DNA of 64,000 nucleotides from Microbacterium kyungheense. Lineage in GTDB: Bacteria > Actinomycetota > Actinomycetes > Actinomycetales > Microbacteriaceae. Positions within the stretch are counted from its first letter, which is position 1. Every line of letters begins with the position of its first letter. The position numbers and the translations under genes are program-made. The notes below the pieces were generated by a model. The model was not told where the DNA came from. It ran no database searches and was given only the letters and a program-made list of their open reading frames with translations. Positions 1-14,796 of this stretch are shown here, piece after piece. The stretch covers positions 1,240,001 to 1,304,000 of the forward strand of contig NZ_VFPE01000001.1 in assembly GCF_006783905.1 (NCBI RefSeq). The letters are read 5' to 3'.

Positions 1-1436
1 TCGCCGGTGAGCGCGATGTCGGAGATCCCCGGGCCGTACAGTCTGCGCAGGCCACCGCCGAACCAGTCGCCGAAGAAGTGCAGGTGCGCCGGGTACCACA
101 GGTTCGTCCAGCGGACCGGCGCGAACGCCGCCGCTTCGTGCAGACGACGGGTGTGCCACACGTACTCGCTGCCGTCGTCTCGGCGCCGCTTGTCGTGTGT
201 GACGTACGAGAAGAACTGCGGGTGGCCGTTCGCCTGCGGCCGGTGCTCCGGCGGCCACTGCTCGTCGTCGGCGTCGACGATCTCGCCCTGCGGCGGGCAC
301 GACTGCAGTTCGCGCCGCGCCTTCCGCTCCTCGAACTCGCCGGTGTCCTTGGTGTAGATCTGGTCGGCGAAGTTCATGGGACTGCCGAAGCTCACGAAAT
401 CCGAGATCAGCCAGGGATGCCCCTTCGCCCGCATCGCGAGCCACAGCGCGCGCTGCGCGCGCCGGTACGCCTCCGGCGACCGCGTCGTGTCGGCGGCGAG
501 AGCGGATGCCTCCGCCTCGAGGTCCTCCAGATCCTGCGGGCTGAGCGACGCCCGGCCGTGGCCCGTCGTCGCCCACAGGTACGAGATCGCGTCGTACGCG
601 ATGTACGAGCCGAGGCTGTGCCCGGTGACCACGATGCGGTCGTAGTCCCCGCTGTCCTGCAGCGAGCGGAGCAGATCGACGATGCCGGCGCGGATCTCGC
701 GTCGCGCCGCGAACGAGCGTGGCGATGTGTCGAGATAGCGGACGACGTCCACGAGGTATTTCACGAGCCAGCCGGGCAGCAGCCGGCTGATCGCATACGT
801 GACGACCACCAGGGCCGAGACGCTGCCGGCCGCGATCTGCGCCCAGGGCGGGACGCCGAACCAGCTCGAGAACCCGGGGATCGACACGAAACCCCACGCC
901 AGCGCGAAGGTCGCGAGCCAGATGACGATCCAGAGCCCGCGCAGACCGGGAGGCACGCGCCGCAGCTGCGTCGCACAGAAGGCCAGGAACCCCGCAGCCG
1001 CGACCCCGGCCAGCGCCCACGGCGACCAGGCCGGCATCCACTCCTGCGGGAACAGCAGCAGTCCCGCCGCACCGACCACGACCGCGAGCAGCGCCACCGC
1101 TCCCAGCAGCTGCGGGATGGTCGTGGCCGGCAGCATGATCCGCCGGAACGTCGGCCACAGGTCGTCCAGACGGTTGCCCTGCATGAGGTGGGCCCAGTGG
1201 TACTCGTAGATGTCCGTCTGCACGTCGAATCCCTCGTCGGCAGCCGCGGGTCGGCCCTTCTTGCGGGCCTCGACGATGTGCAGCCGCCCCTCGAAGTCGC
1301 CCTGGAACTTCACGGGCCGCGAGTGGAACGGCGCCTCCCGGCAGATGGCCTCGCTGAACGCGTTGAGGGTCTCGACGGGCCTCTGCTCGCCCATGCCATG
1401 GACGACGACGACCGCCTGACGGCGTTGTCTGGTCAC
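1..1436 (-). CDS. Membrane-anchored alpha/beta hydrolase (lipase-like), 3' end outside window
   Basis: The reading frame runs from GTG at 1436 to the window edge, so at least 478 codons are visible and the C terminus is missing. It begins with a hydrolase strand and oxyanion turn, [12 protein letters not shown] (about residues 9-20). Four hydrophobic segments follow (about 100-230), then the nucleophile elbow VTGHSLGSY (about 268-276, Ser in GHSLG). This order indicates a serine hydrolase whose lid region has been replaced by membrane spans. A GGAGGAGG ribosome site lies just upstream of the GTG on the minus strand, which supports this start. It is divergent from argH. Substrate unknown; family assignment rests on the two motifs. 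Confidence 0.8.
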   Translation of the reverse strand, partial: MTRQRRQAVVVVHGMGEQRPVETLNAFSEAICREAPFHSRPVKFQGDFEGRLHIVEARKKGRPAAADEGFDVQTDIYEYHWAHLMQGNRLDDLWPTFRRIMLPATTIPQLLGAVALLAVVVGAAGLLLFPQEWMPAWSPWALAGVAAAGFLAFCATQLRRVPPGLRGLWIVIWLATFALAWGFVSIPGFSSWFGVPPWAQIAAGSVSALVVVTYAISRLLPGWLVKYLVDVVRYLDTSPRSFAARREIRAGIVDLLRSLQDSGDYDRIVVTGHSLGSYIAYDAISYLWATTGHGRASLSPQDLEDLEAEASALAADTTRSPEAYRRAQRALWLAMRAKGHPWLISDFVSFGSPMNFADQIYTKDTGEFEERKARRELQSCPPQGEIVDADDEQWPPEHRPQANGHPQFFSYVTHDKRRRDDGSEYVWHTRRLHEAAAFAPVRWTNLWYPAHLHFFGDWFGGGLRRLYGPGISDIALTG

Positions 1437-1520
1437 GATGCACCTCCTCCGAGCCGGTAGAGGTGTCGATCCGCGTCGGTGATACCGGGGAGACGACCGG
1501 AGGCGACGCCGTGGCCTCGG

Positions 1521-2963
<1,443 letters not shown>

Positions 2964-2981
2964 TATCCCGCAAAGATAAGT

Positions 2982-3014
2982 ATATCACTGATATTCCCGG
3001 AATATCAGTGATAT
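2982..3014 (+). promoter_or_regulatory. Perfect 33-bp palindrome, probable operator of the satD promoter
   Basis: Arms 2982-2997 and 2999-3014 are perfectly complementary around a single C at 2998. Each arm also contains its own 13-bp palindrome, ATATCANTGATAT, so the site reads as two tandem dyads. Its right edge overlaps TATCCT (3012-3017), which lies 6 nt before the satD ATG. A repressor bound here would cover that -10. It could also form a hairpin ending argH transcription, but it is AT-rich in a GC-rich genome and has no T-run, so I favour an operator. Confidence 0.6.
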
Positions 3015-3023
3015 CCTGATCGT

Positions 3024-3659
3024 ATGCCGGTGGCAATGACGGTCGACATCGTCGGATCGAGGCGCCTTCCCGATCGCGACGCCGCACAGCGCGCGCTCGA
3101 CGACGCGATCGTACGTGTCGAGCGCGATCTCCCCGTGGCCGAGCGCCCGCTGCGCCCGACGGTCGGGGATGAGCTGCAGGGGGTGTTCACCGACCTCGAC
3201 GCGGCGCTCGCCACGACCCTGCTGGTGCAGCTCGCGCTGCCCGACATCGTCCAGTGCCGCTTCGGACTCGGCATCGGCGCGACGCGTCTCGTGGCCTCCG
3301 CGTCCGGCGACATCCCGGACGGGCCCGCATGGTGGGCGGCGCGTGCCGCGATCGATCACGTCCACGCGCTGGAGCAGCGGACGGTGCCCAGCGCCCGCAC
3401 ATGGGTCGTCGCCCATGATGAAGAGGCGGATGCCGCACACGAGGCCGCGCGGCGGGCCGATGCCTACCTGCTCGCGCGCGACCAGCTCATCGGCGCGATG
3501 TCCGAGCGCACTCGTCGCCTGACGTACGGGCGCTGCTTCGGAGTGACGCAGCGTGAGCTGGCGGCGCAGGAGGGGATCACCCAGTCCGCCGTGTCGCAGC
3601 TGCTGACGGCATCCGGCGCCGCCGCGGTCGTCGAGGGATTCCGGCTGCTCGAGCCGTAG
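3024..3659 (+). CDS. SatD-family protein with C-terminal helix-turn-helix
   Basis: The 211-aa protein starts with MTVDIVGSRRLPDR and has PTVGDELQG and FGLGIGATRL, the SatD-family pattern (named after Streptococcus mutans SatD). The C terminus (about 170-205) looks like a helix-turn-helix, with TQRELAAQEGITQSAVSQLL matching the recognition-helix pattern. The ATG is 6 nt after TATCCT, inside the 33-bp palindrome, so self-repression is an attractive inference. It converges on the next membrane gene with 4 nt between stops. Biochemical role is not established for this family. Confidence 0.75.
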   Translation: MPVAMTVDIVGSRRLPDRDAAQRALDDAIVRVERDLPVAERPLRPTVGDELQGVFTDLDAALATTLLVQLALPDIVQCRFGLGIGATRLVASASGDIPDGPAWWAARAAIDHVHALEQRTVPSARTWVVAHDEEADAAHEAARRADAYLLARDQLIGAMSERTRRLTYGRCFGVTQRELAAQEGITQSAVSQLLTASGAAAVVEGFRLLEP

Positions 3660-3663
3660 CGGC

Positions 3664-4254
3664 TCAGAAGATCGCGAGGCGCACGAGACCCCCGACGACG
3701 CCGGCCCACAGCAGGCTCGCCAGGGTGCCGATGATGAAGCGCTCCCGCGCCTCGGCGGCTGCGAGCTCCGAGAAGCGGCCGATGCCCTTGACGGCCACGA
3801 CCACCGCGACGGCCTCGGGATAGCCGGCGATGATCGCGATGACGACGGCCACCCGTTCCAGGTAGCCGATCACGGTGCCGCCGCGCATGAGGGTGCGCAC
3901 CTCGGTCTCGCCGGCCTCGGCAGCGGGCACGGTCAGCAGGATGCCGCCGTCCTCGGTCTCGCGCACGCGCCCGCCCGTGGCGGCATCGAGCACGCGTCGG
4001 GTGACCGGGTTGCCGCCGAGGACGGCGACGGCGATGCCGAGGAGGGCCAGCATGAGTCCCATCAGCGTGGGGATCTTCACCGGCGAGATCGCCACCACCA
4101 CGAGTCCGAGCGTCACGAGGGCGCCCGCGATCACGAGGGGCACCGTGGTCGGACGCCGCAGGCTCACCACGATCAGCACGAGCGCCCCGCACAGCACGAG
4201 GAACAGGAAGATCGACAGGATCGCGATGAGGATCGCGTCAGGGAACAGCGCCAT
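3664..4254 (-). CDS. Multi-spanning membrane protein, possible SatD partner
   Basis: A 196-aa protein when started at the ATG at 4254, whose product begins directly with a membrane segment; the longer upstream frame adds Arg/Pro-rich sequence with no protein character. N-terminal half: about three transmembrane helices. C-terminal half: GGTVIGYLERVAVVIAIIAG, then KGIGRFSEL and ERFIIGTLASLLWA. From memory, this C-terminal pattern resembles the tail of membrane proteins found beside satD, but the N-terminal DUF3307 part is absent. Convergent with the SatD gene. Function unknown. Confidence 0.6.
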   Translation of the reverse strand: MALFPDAILIAILSIFLFLVLCGALVLIVVSLRRPTTVPLVIAGALVTLGLVVVAISPVKIPTLMGLMLALLGIAVAVLGGNPVTRRVLDAATGGRVRETEDGGILLTVPAAEAGETEVRTLMRGGTVIGYLERVAVVIAIIAGYPEAVAVVVAVKGIGRFSELAAAEARERFIIGTLASLLWAGVVGGLVRLAIF

Positions 4255-4333
4255 GCGCGAAAGTCTGGCACGCACCCCGGACCCCGGCCCGCCGACCGGC
4301 CGTACGGCGGCGGGAGGCGGCATCCTGCGCTGA

Positions 4334-4339
4334 TAACCT
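4334..4339 (+). promoter_or_regulatory. -10 hexamer for leaderless tyrS
   Basis: TAACCT ends 7 nt before the tyrS GTG at 4347, with no ribosome-binding site between. Confidence 0.45.
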
Positions 4340-4346
4340 GGCCAGC

Positions 4347-5669
4347 GTGTCAGAAACCATCGTGAGCGCAGCGGACCCGTCCGTGCGCGCACTGGCACCC
4401 GCCAACGACCCGACGTTCGAGAACGTCTGGGATGAGATCGTGTGGCGGGGGCTCGTGCATGTGTCCACCGACCAGGAGGCGCTGCGCGCCCTGCTCGCCG
4501 GGGACCCGATCACGTACTACTGCGGTTTCGACCCGACGGCGCCCAGTCTGCATCTCGGCAATCTGGTGCAGCTGCTGCTGATGCGACGCCTGCAGCTCGC
4601 GGGGCACAAGCCGCTCGGTCTCGTCGGCGGCTCGACGGGCCTGATCGGCGATCCGCGCCCGTCTGCGGAGCGCACACTCAACACGAAGGAGACGGTGGCC
4701 GAGTGGGTCGGCTACCTGCGCTCGCAGGTCGAGCGCTTCCTGAGCTTCGAGGGCGACAACGCGGCGCGCATGGTCAACAACCTCGACTGGACCGCACCGA
4801 TGAGCGCCATCGACTTCCTGCGCGAGATCGGCAAGCACTACCGCGTGGGCACCATGCTCAAGAAGGATGCCGTCGCCGCGCGACTGAACTCCGACGCCGG
4901 CATCAGCTACACCGAGTTCAGCTACCAGATCCTGCAGGGCATGGACTACCTGGAGCTGCACCGGCAGTACGGCTGCGTGCTGCAGACCGGCGGCAGCGAC
5001 CAGTGGGGCAACCTCACCAGCGGCACGGACCTCATCCACCGCGTCGAGGGGGTGTCGGCGCACGCGATCGGCACGCCGCTGATCACGAACAGCGACGGCA
5101 CGAAGTTCGGAAAGAGCGAGGGCAACGCGATCTGGCTGGATGCCGCGATGTGCAGCCCGTACCGGATGTACCAGTTCTGGCTCAACACCGACGACGCCGA
5201 CGTCATCCAGCGACTGAAGATCTTCACGTTCCTCACGCGCGCCGAGATCGAGGACTACGAGCGCCTCGTCGCCGATGAGCCGTTCCGCCGTGCCGCGCAG
5301 AAGCGCCTCGCGCTGGAGGTCACGACCTTCGTGCACGGTGCGGATGCCGCCGCCGCCGTGATCGCGGCGTCCGAGGCGCTGTTCGGGCAGGGCGATCTCG
5401 CCGCGCTCGATGCGTCGACGCTGCGTCAGGCGCTCGAGGAGCTGCCGAACGCATCGGTCGCGCTCGGGACGCCGGTGGTGCAGGCGCTGGTCGACACGGG
5501 ACTCGTGGCGAGCCTGTCCGAGGCGCGTCGCGCGATCGCGCAGGGCGGGGTCTCGCTGGACGGTGCCAAGGTCGACGACGACACCGCGACCGTGCAGGGC
5601 TCCCTGCCCGGTGGCGTCTCGGTGCTTCGCCGGGGCAAGAAGACGCTCGCAGGCGTGTTCGTCGGCTGA
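4347..5669 (+). CDS. tyrS: Tyrosyl-tRNA synthetase
   Basis: A 440-aa class I aminoacyl-tRNA synthetase charging tRNA-Tyr. The HIGH-type motif is in FDPTAPSLHLGNL (about 57-70), the KMSKS-type loop is KFGKSEG (about 252-258), and an RNA-binding S4 domain occupies about 375-435 (ALVDTGLVASLSEARRAI...). Length and order are those of bacterial TyrRS. The GTG start is supported by its spacing from TAACCT. Monocistronic or followed by the DUF4184 gene 9 nt downstream. Confidence 0.97.
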   Translation: MSETIVSAADPSVRALAPANDPTFENVWDEIVWRGLVHVSTDQEALRALLAGDPITYYCGFDPTAPSLHLGNLVQLLLMRRLQLAGHKPLGLVGGSTGLIGDPRPSAERTLNTKETVAEWVGYLRSQVERFLSFEGDNAARMVNNLDWTAPMSAIDFLREIGKHYRVGTMLKKDAVAARLNSDAGISYTEFSYQILQGMDYLELHRQYGCVLQTGGSDQWGNLTSGTDLIHRVEGVSAHAIGTPLITNSDGTKFGKSEGNAIWLDAAMCSPYRMYQFWLNTDDADVIQRLKIFTFLTRAEIEDYERLVADEPFRRAAQKRLALEVTTFVHGADAAAAVIAASEALFGQGDLAALDASTLRQALEELPNASVALGTPVVQALVDTGLVASLSEARRAIAQGGVSLDGAKVDDDTATVQGSLPGGVSVLRRGKKTLAGVFVG

Positions 5670-5678
5670 CCCGGGCGG

Positions 5679-6512
5679 ATGCCGTTCACTCCGAGCCACG
5701 CGGTCGTCGCGCTCCCGTTCATCCGGACGCCGCTCGTGCCTGCGGCGATCGCCGTCGGCGCCATGACGCCCGATCTGCCGCTGTTCGTCCGCGGACTGCC
5801 GCTGGCGTACGGGATCACGCACTCGTTCGCCTGGCTGCCCGTGACGATGGCGGCCGCCTTCGCGCTGCTGCTGCTGTGGCGGTGCGTGGTGCGGCCGGCG
5901 GCGCGGGAGCTCTCGCCACGATGGATCGCGGAACGACTGCCGGGGGAGTGGGATGCCGGCGCGTCCGCGTCGTTCGGTGAGACGCTCGCCGGGCGGCCAG
6001 GCGCGCGCAGGAGCGTCATCGGCGTGCTGCTGCTCGTCGCGTCGCTCGCGATCGGGGTGGTGAGCCACATCGTGTGGGATCTGTTCACCCACGAAGGGCG
6101 CTGGGGCTCGTCCGTGCTCCCGGGACTGGCCGCGTCATGGGGCCCGTTGCCCGGCTACAAGTGGCTGCAGCACGGGTCGAGCGCACTCGGGCTCGCGATC
6201 CTCGGCGCGTTCATGCTGGTGTGGCTCATCCGACGCCGGGTGGCGGCATCCGCGGCCCGCGTCCTGCCGCGCGGGATCCGGGCGGCGTGGTGGCTCTCGC
6301 TGCCGATCGTGCTCGTCGTCGCCTGGGGAGCGGGCTTCGCGGCCTTCGGGCCGTTCGACGACGCGTTCACGCCGGCTCATCTCGCCTACCGGGTGCTCCC
6401 GCCGGCCTGTGCGACGTGGGGTGCGCTGACCGTCGCGCTGTGCGTCGCGGTGCAGGTGCTGCGTGCGCGGAGCTCCCGCGAGGGATCGGCCGGGGTGTCT
6501 CGGGAGGCCTGA
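5679..6512 (+). CDS. DUF4184-family membrane protein
   Basis: The 277-aa protein starts with MPFTPSHAVVALPF and has GAMTPDLPLF and VSHIVWDLFTHEGRWG; the conserved His/Asp residues at membrane edges resemble membrane-bound metal-dependent hydrolase-like families. About six or seven hydrophobic segments span the chain. It starts 9 nt after tyrS and may be cotranscribed. I recognise the DUF4184 pattern but know no reaction for it. Confidence 0.75.
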   Translation: MPFTPSHAVVALPFIRTPLVPAAIAVGAMTPDLPLFVRGLPLAYGITHSFAWLPVTMAAAFALLLLWRCVVRPAARELSPRWIAERLPGEWDAGASASFGETLAGRPGARRSVIGVLLLVASLAIGVVSHIVWDLFTHEGRWGSSVLPGLAASWGPLPGYKWLQHGSSALGLAILGAFMLVWLIRRRVAASAARVLPRGIRAAWWLSLPIVLVVAWGAGFAAFGPFDDAFTPAHLAYRVLPPACATWGALTVALCVAVQVLRARSSREGSAGVSREA

Positions 6513-6587
6513 GTGTCTGCCCGGCTGCGGAAGATACTCGTCGCTGCGCCCTGCCGCCAGGCCGGTGGACGCGAGTCGGGGGAGTCG

Positions 6588-6593
6588 TAGGGT
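6588..6593 (+). promoter_or_regulatory. -10 hexamer for leaderless udgX
   Basis: TAGGGT ends 6 nt before the ATG at 6600, with no Shine-Dalgarno; typical leaderless spacing. Confidence 0.45.
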
Positions 6594-6599
6594 CGCGGC

Positions 6600-7232
6600 A
6601 TGGACGAGGAACGGCCAGGTGCCGAGGCCTGGGTGCCGCCGGCGGCGGACGTGACGCAGCTGCGCGACGCCGTGCAGGGATGCCGCGGCTGCGAGCTGTG
6701 GCGCGACGCGACCCAGGCCGTGTTCGGCGAAGGGACGGCATCGGCTCGACTCATGCTCGTGGGGGAGCAGCCCGGCGACCGTGAGGACCGCGACGGCGAG
6801 CCATTCGTCGGCCCGGCGGGACGGGTGCTCGACGATGCGCTGGCGGAAGCGGGCATCGCGCGCGACGAGGTGTACCTGACCAATGCCGTCAAGCACTTCC
6901 GCTTCGAGGAACGCGGCAAGCGACGAATCCACCGGCGGCCCGATGTGGGCAACATCACGGCCTGCCGGCCGTGGCTGGAGGCCGAGTTCGCGGCCGTGCT
7001 GCCCGCGGCGATCGTCTGTCTCGGCGCGACAGCGGCACGATCGGTGCTCGGCCGTCCGGTCAAGATCGGCGAGGAGCGGGGGCACCCGCTCGACGGGGCG
7101 CAGGCACCTGTGATCGTGACGATCCATCCCTCGGCGATCCTGCGCGCGCGTGACACGGCCGACCGCGACGCGGCACGTGCCGGCCTGGTCGCCGACCTTC
7201 GCCGCGCGCGCGAAGCGGCAGACCGGGCGTGA
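6600..7232 (+). CDS. udgX: UdgX-type uracil-DNA glycosylase/cross-linker
   Basis: The 210-aa protein belongs to the UDG superfamily. Motif A is GEQPGDREDRDGEPFVGPAG (about 55-74) and motif B contains HPS (His176). The diagnostic loop KRRIH ends at His111, equivalent to the His of mycobacterial UdgX that attacks the deoxyribose after uracil removal and leaves the protein covalently bound to the abasic site. NAVKHFRFEERGKRRIH as a block separates UdgX from ordinary family 4 enzymes. The chemistry is known for the family; activity here is inferred from the preserved residues. It stands alone just before the rrn operon. Confidence 0.9.
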   Translation: MDEERPGAEAWVPPAADVTQLRDAVQGCRGCELWRDATQAVFGEGTASARLMLVGEQPGDREDRDGEPFVGPAGRVLDDALAEAGIARDEVYLTNAVKHFRFEERGKRRIHRRPDVGNITACRPWLEAEFAAVLPAAIVCLGATAARSVLGRPVKIGEERGHPLDGAQAPVIVTIHPSAILRARDTADRDAARAGLVADLRRAREAADRA

Positions 7233-7405
7233 CTGGCGGACCGCAGCGACGCCTCTGCGCGGGCCGCGACACGCCCGGGATGCATGGTCGATTCGACGCG
7301 TGGGCGGGCGGCACGTAAAGTATTTCGAGTTCGCCCCACAGGGAAGCGGAGAGGCTGAAGGCCTCGACCCCCTCAAGCGGAGAACGATCCCTTCCTCTTC
7401 ACTCG

Positions 7406-7435
7406 TTGGAGTGTGAGACCCCTCGGGTCTAGGAT
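7406..7435 (+). promoter_or_regulatory. Candidate upstream rrn promoter
   Basis: TTGGAG (7406-7411) and TAGGAT (7430-7435) are separated by 18 nt in the gene-free stretch upstream of the 16S gene. A still weaker candidate, TTCGAC (7292-7297) with TAAAGT (7316-7321), lies further upstream. Confidence 0.35.
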
Positions 7436-7502
7436 AGGGTTCCTGCCCCGGAGACCGCGGTCGCCGACGAGCCGGCCGATGTCAACATCACGGCGTGTCG
7501 GT

Positions 7503-7530
7503 TTGACAGACGGATCGGGCAGGATAAGAT
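7503..7530 (+). promoter_or_regulatory. Main rrn promoter
   Basis: A consensus -35 TTGACA (7503-7508) and TAAGAT (7525-7530) are 16 nt apart, 243 nt upstream of the mature 16S start. This is the best sigma-70-type promoter in the window and fits a strong rRNA promoter. Confidence 0.75.
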
Positions 7531-7772
7531 AGTGAAGTTGCCCAGCCGGGGTAGCGGGCCTTGTGGTCTGTTGCGGGTTGGTGCGTCTGATCTTTGAGAA
7601 CTCAACAGCGTGCACTTGTCAAATGCCAATTTTTTTCTCTGTCGACCGGTTTTCCGGTTGGTGGGGGTCTTTTTTGGATCAATTCATGGATGTCAGTTTG
7701 ATATTCGTTTTTGGTCATGGTTGAACTCGCTGGCTGGTGGTCGTTTTTCCCGATCCTGGTTGGCATCATTTT
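7531..7772 (+). other. rrn leader with RNase III stem arm
   Basis: This transcribed leader is markedly lower in GC than its surroundings. It contains TTTGAGAACTCAACAG (from 7593), a conserved actinobacterial leader block repeated in variant form before 23S. TGTCAAATG at 7617-7625 is the exact complement of 9372-9380 in the 16S-23S spacer, so the two arms can form the stem enclosing pre-16S. No protein gene is supported here. Confidence 0.65.
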
Positions 7773-12818
<5,046 letters not shown>

Positions 12819-12945
12819 TAAACACTCCCCCCACCACTGGTGGGGCTCTGAGAGTGCTCGCGTCCACTGAGTGGTTCCCGATGTACGGTCGGGAACACAA
12901 CAAAACACAGACTTTTGTTATGTGACAACCTGAAACATCGAAAGA
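12819..12945 (+). other. 23S-5S spacer with RNase III stem arm
   Basis: Positions 12855-12869 pair perfectly over 15 nt with 9591-9605 and close the pre-23S stem. The rest is low-GC spacer without a tRNA. Confidence 0.7.
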
Positions 12946-13062
12946 GTTTCGGCGGCCATAGCGAGAGGGAAACGCCCGGTCCCATTCCGAACCCGGAAGC
13001 TAAGCCTCTCAGCGCCGATGGTACTGCAGGGGGGACCCTGTGGGAGAGTAGGACACCGCCGG
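12946..13062 (+). rRNA. rrf: 5S ribosomal RNA
   Basis: About 117 nt from GTTTCGGCGGCCATAGCG to the complementary 3' end ACACCGCCGG. The conserved internal block CCCATTCCGAACCCGGAAGC is present. Third gene of the rrn operon. Confidence 0.95.
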
Positions 13063-13073
13063 ACACCCATTCA

Positions 13074-13108
13074 CGGAATGGCCACCCACACCCTGGGTGG
13101 CCATTCCG
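13074..13108 (+). terminator. rrn terminator hairpin
   Basis: Arms 13074-13088 and 13094-13108 form a perfect 15-bp stem with a CACCC loop. There is no T-run. A second palindrome, CCGCGTTAACGCGG (13106-13119), follows immediately. Position right after 5S makes this the operon terminator. Confidence 0.8.
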
Positions 13109-13158
13109 CGTTAACGCGGGTGATTGCCGACGCCGCCCGCATCCAGGAGGATCGAACA

Positions 13159-14796
13159 ATGGCAGACCAGCAGCCGCGCGACGACGAACGCGCGCCGCGT
13201 CAGCGATCCGGAGGCGGGCGGACCTCTGGTGGCAGCAAGCCGTACGCGAAGCGCGACGGCGACCGCAAGCCGTACGAGCGTCGAGACAACGACCGCAAGC
13301 CGTACGAGCGCCGCGACAATGACCGCAAGCCGTATGAACGTCGCGATGGCGACCGCCCGTATGCCAAGCGCGATGGCGACAAGAAGCCGTATGGCGACAA
13401 GAAGCCGTATGGCGACAAGAAGCCGTATGGCGACAAGAAGCCGTATGGCGACAAGAAGCCCTACGGCGACAAGAAGCCGTACGAGCGTCGCGATGGCGAC
13501 CGTTCGTACGCCAAGCGCGATGGCGGCAAGAAGCCGTATGGCGACAAGAAGCCCTACGGCGACAAGAAGCCGTACGAGCGTCGCGATGGCGACCGTCCGT
13601 ACGTGAAGCGTGACGGTGACAAGAAGCCGTACGGCGACACGAAGCCGTACGGCGACACGAAGCCGTACGGCGACACGAAGCCGTACGGCGACAAGAAGCC
13701 GTACGAGCGTCGTGACAGTGACCGCAAGCCGTATGAGCGTCGCGACGGCGACCGTCCGTACGTGAAGCGTGACGGCGACAAGAAGCCCTATGGCGACAAG
13801 AAGCCCTACGAGCGTCGTGACAACGACCGCAAGCCCTACGAGCGTCGTGACGGCGACCGCAAGCCGTCCGAGCGCAGTGCTCGTCCGACCCGGGGCGGCG
13901 CGAACCGCCCCGATCGTGCGGTGCGCGAGGGTGAGATCCGTCCCGTCCGCGCGCGGCATGACGATCCGGTCCTGCCCGAGGACGTCACAGCTCGTGACCT
14001 TCCACCGGGAGCGCGCAACGAGCTGAAGACGCTCAGCAAGGAGAACGCCGACCAGGTCGCGCGACACCTCGCGATGGCGTCTCAGCTGATCGACGAAGAC
14101 CCCGAGCTGGCGCACCAGCACGCGCTGTCGGCCTCGCGCCGTGCCGGCCGGATCGCGGTCGTCCGCGAGACGCTCGCGATCACCGCCTATGCGACCGGCG
14201 ACTACGCGCTGGCGCTGCGCGAACTGCGCACCTATCGCCGCATCTCCGGCAACGACGATCAGATCGCCCTGATGGTCGACAGCGAACGCGGTGTCGGTCG
14301 TCCGGACCGCGCGCTCGAGGTCGGCCGGTCCGTGGACCGCACGACGCTCGAGACGGCCGAGCGTGTCGAGCTGGCCATCGCCATGTCGGGCGCACGCCTC
14401 GATCTCGGCGAGCCGGAGCGGGCGCTGCAGGAGCTCGACATCCCCGAGCTCGACCCGGACCGCGCGTTCGAGTGGAGCCCCGGGCTGTTCGCCGCGCGCG
14501 CCGCCGTGCTCGAGGAGCTCGGCCGCAGCGACGAGGCCGCGCAGTGGCAGCAGCGCGCGGTGGTCGCCGCGGAGGCGCTGGATGCGGCATCCGGCTTCGG
14601 TGATCTGGAGACCATCCTCGTCGAGGAGATCCTCGAGGAAGACGACGAGGACGACGACGACATCGACGGCGCCGACGATGCGGATGCCGACGAGCCTGCG
14701 AACGCGGACCCGTCGGTCGCCGACGAGGTGGCCGAGATCCTCGTCGAGGCGGGTGTCGACGAGCACGAGTCCGCGGCGGACGAGGCACAGGCCTGA
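13159..14796 (+). CDS. (K/R)PY-repeat low-complexity protein with helical-repeat domain
   Basis: The 545-aa protein starts at ATG 13159, 8 nt after AGGAGG; an earlier in-frame ATG at 13018 lies inside 5S and is rejected. Residues about 27-236 are almost entirely tandem units such as DRKPYERRDG and GDKKPY, strongly basic with regularly spaced Tyr. About 285-475 is predicted helical with a TPR-like pattern (ALRELRTYRRISG, ERALQELDIPELD). The tail (about 488-545) is very acidic. From memory, homologues in related genera are sometimes labelled 'primosomal protein' without evidence. The repeats suggest an intrinsically disordered RNA-binding or condensate-forming segment; this is inference. It overlaps the HAD gene by 1 nt (TGATG). 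Confidence 0.8.
   Translation: MADQQPRDDERAPRQRSGGGRTSGGSKPYAKRDGDRKPYERRDNDRKPYERRDNDRKPYERRDGDRPYAKRDGDKKPYGDKKPYGDKKPYGDKKPYGDKKPYGDKKPYERRDGDRSYAKRDGGKKPYGDKKPYGDKKPYERRDGDRPYVKRDGDKKPYGDTKPYGDTKPYGDTKPYGDKKPYERRDSDRKPYERRDGDRPYVKRDGDKKPYGDKKPYERRDNDRKPYERRDGDRKPSERSARPTRGGANRPDRAVREGEIRPVRARHDDPVLPEDVTARDLPPGARNELKTLSKENADQVARHLAMASQLIDEDPELAHQHALSASRRAGRIAVVRETLAITAYATGDYALALRELRTYRRISGNDDQIALMVDSERGVGRPDRALEVGRSVDRTTLETAERVELAIAMSGARLDLGEPERALQELDIPELDPDRAFEWSPGLFAARAAVLEELGRSDEAAQWQQRAVVAAEALDAASGFGDLETILVEEILEEDDEDDDDIDGADDADADEPANADPSVADEVAEILVEAGVDEHESAADEAQA
13252..13866 (+). repeat. In-frame 18-bp and 30-bp tandem repeats
   Basis: The core 18-bp unit GGCGACAAGAAGCCGTAT encodes GDKKPY and occurs in runs, separated by copies of a 30-bp-class unit encoding DRKPYERRDG. 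Units are nearly identical at the DNA level, so copy number is expected to vary by slippage without loss of frame. Confidence 0.9.

Noticed and set aside
78..1460. 460-codon plus-strand frame at the window start
   Set aside because: Arg-rich shadow of the minus-strand hydrolase, which has HGMGEQ and GHSLG motifs and a ribosome site.
13252..13866. CRISPR-like array
   Set aside because: The repeats are contiguous 18-30 bp in-frame coding units without spacers.
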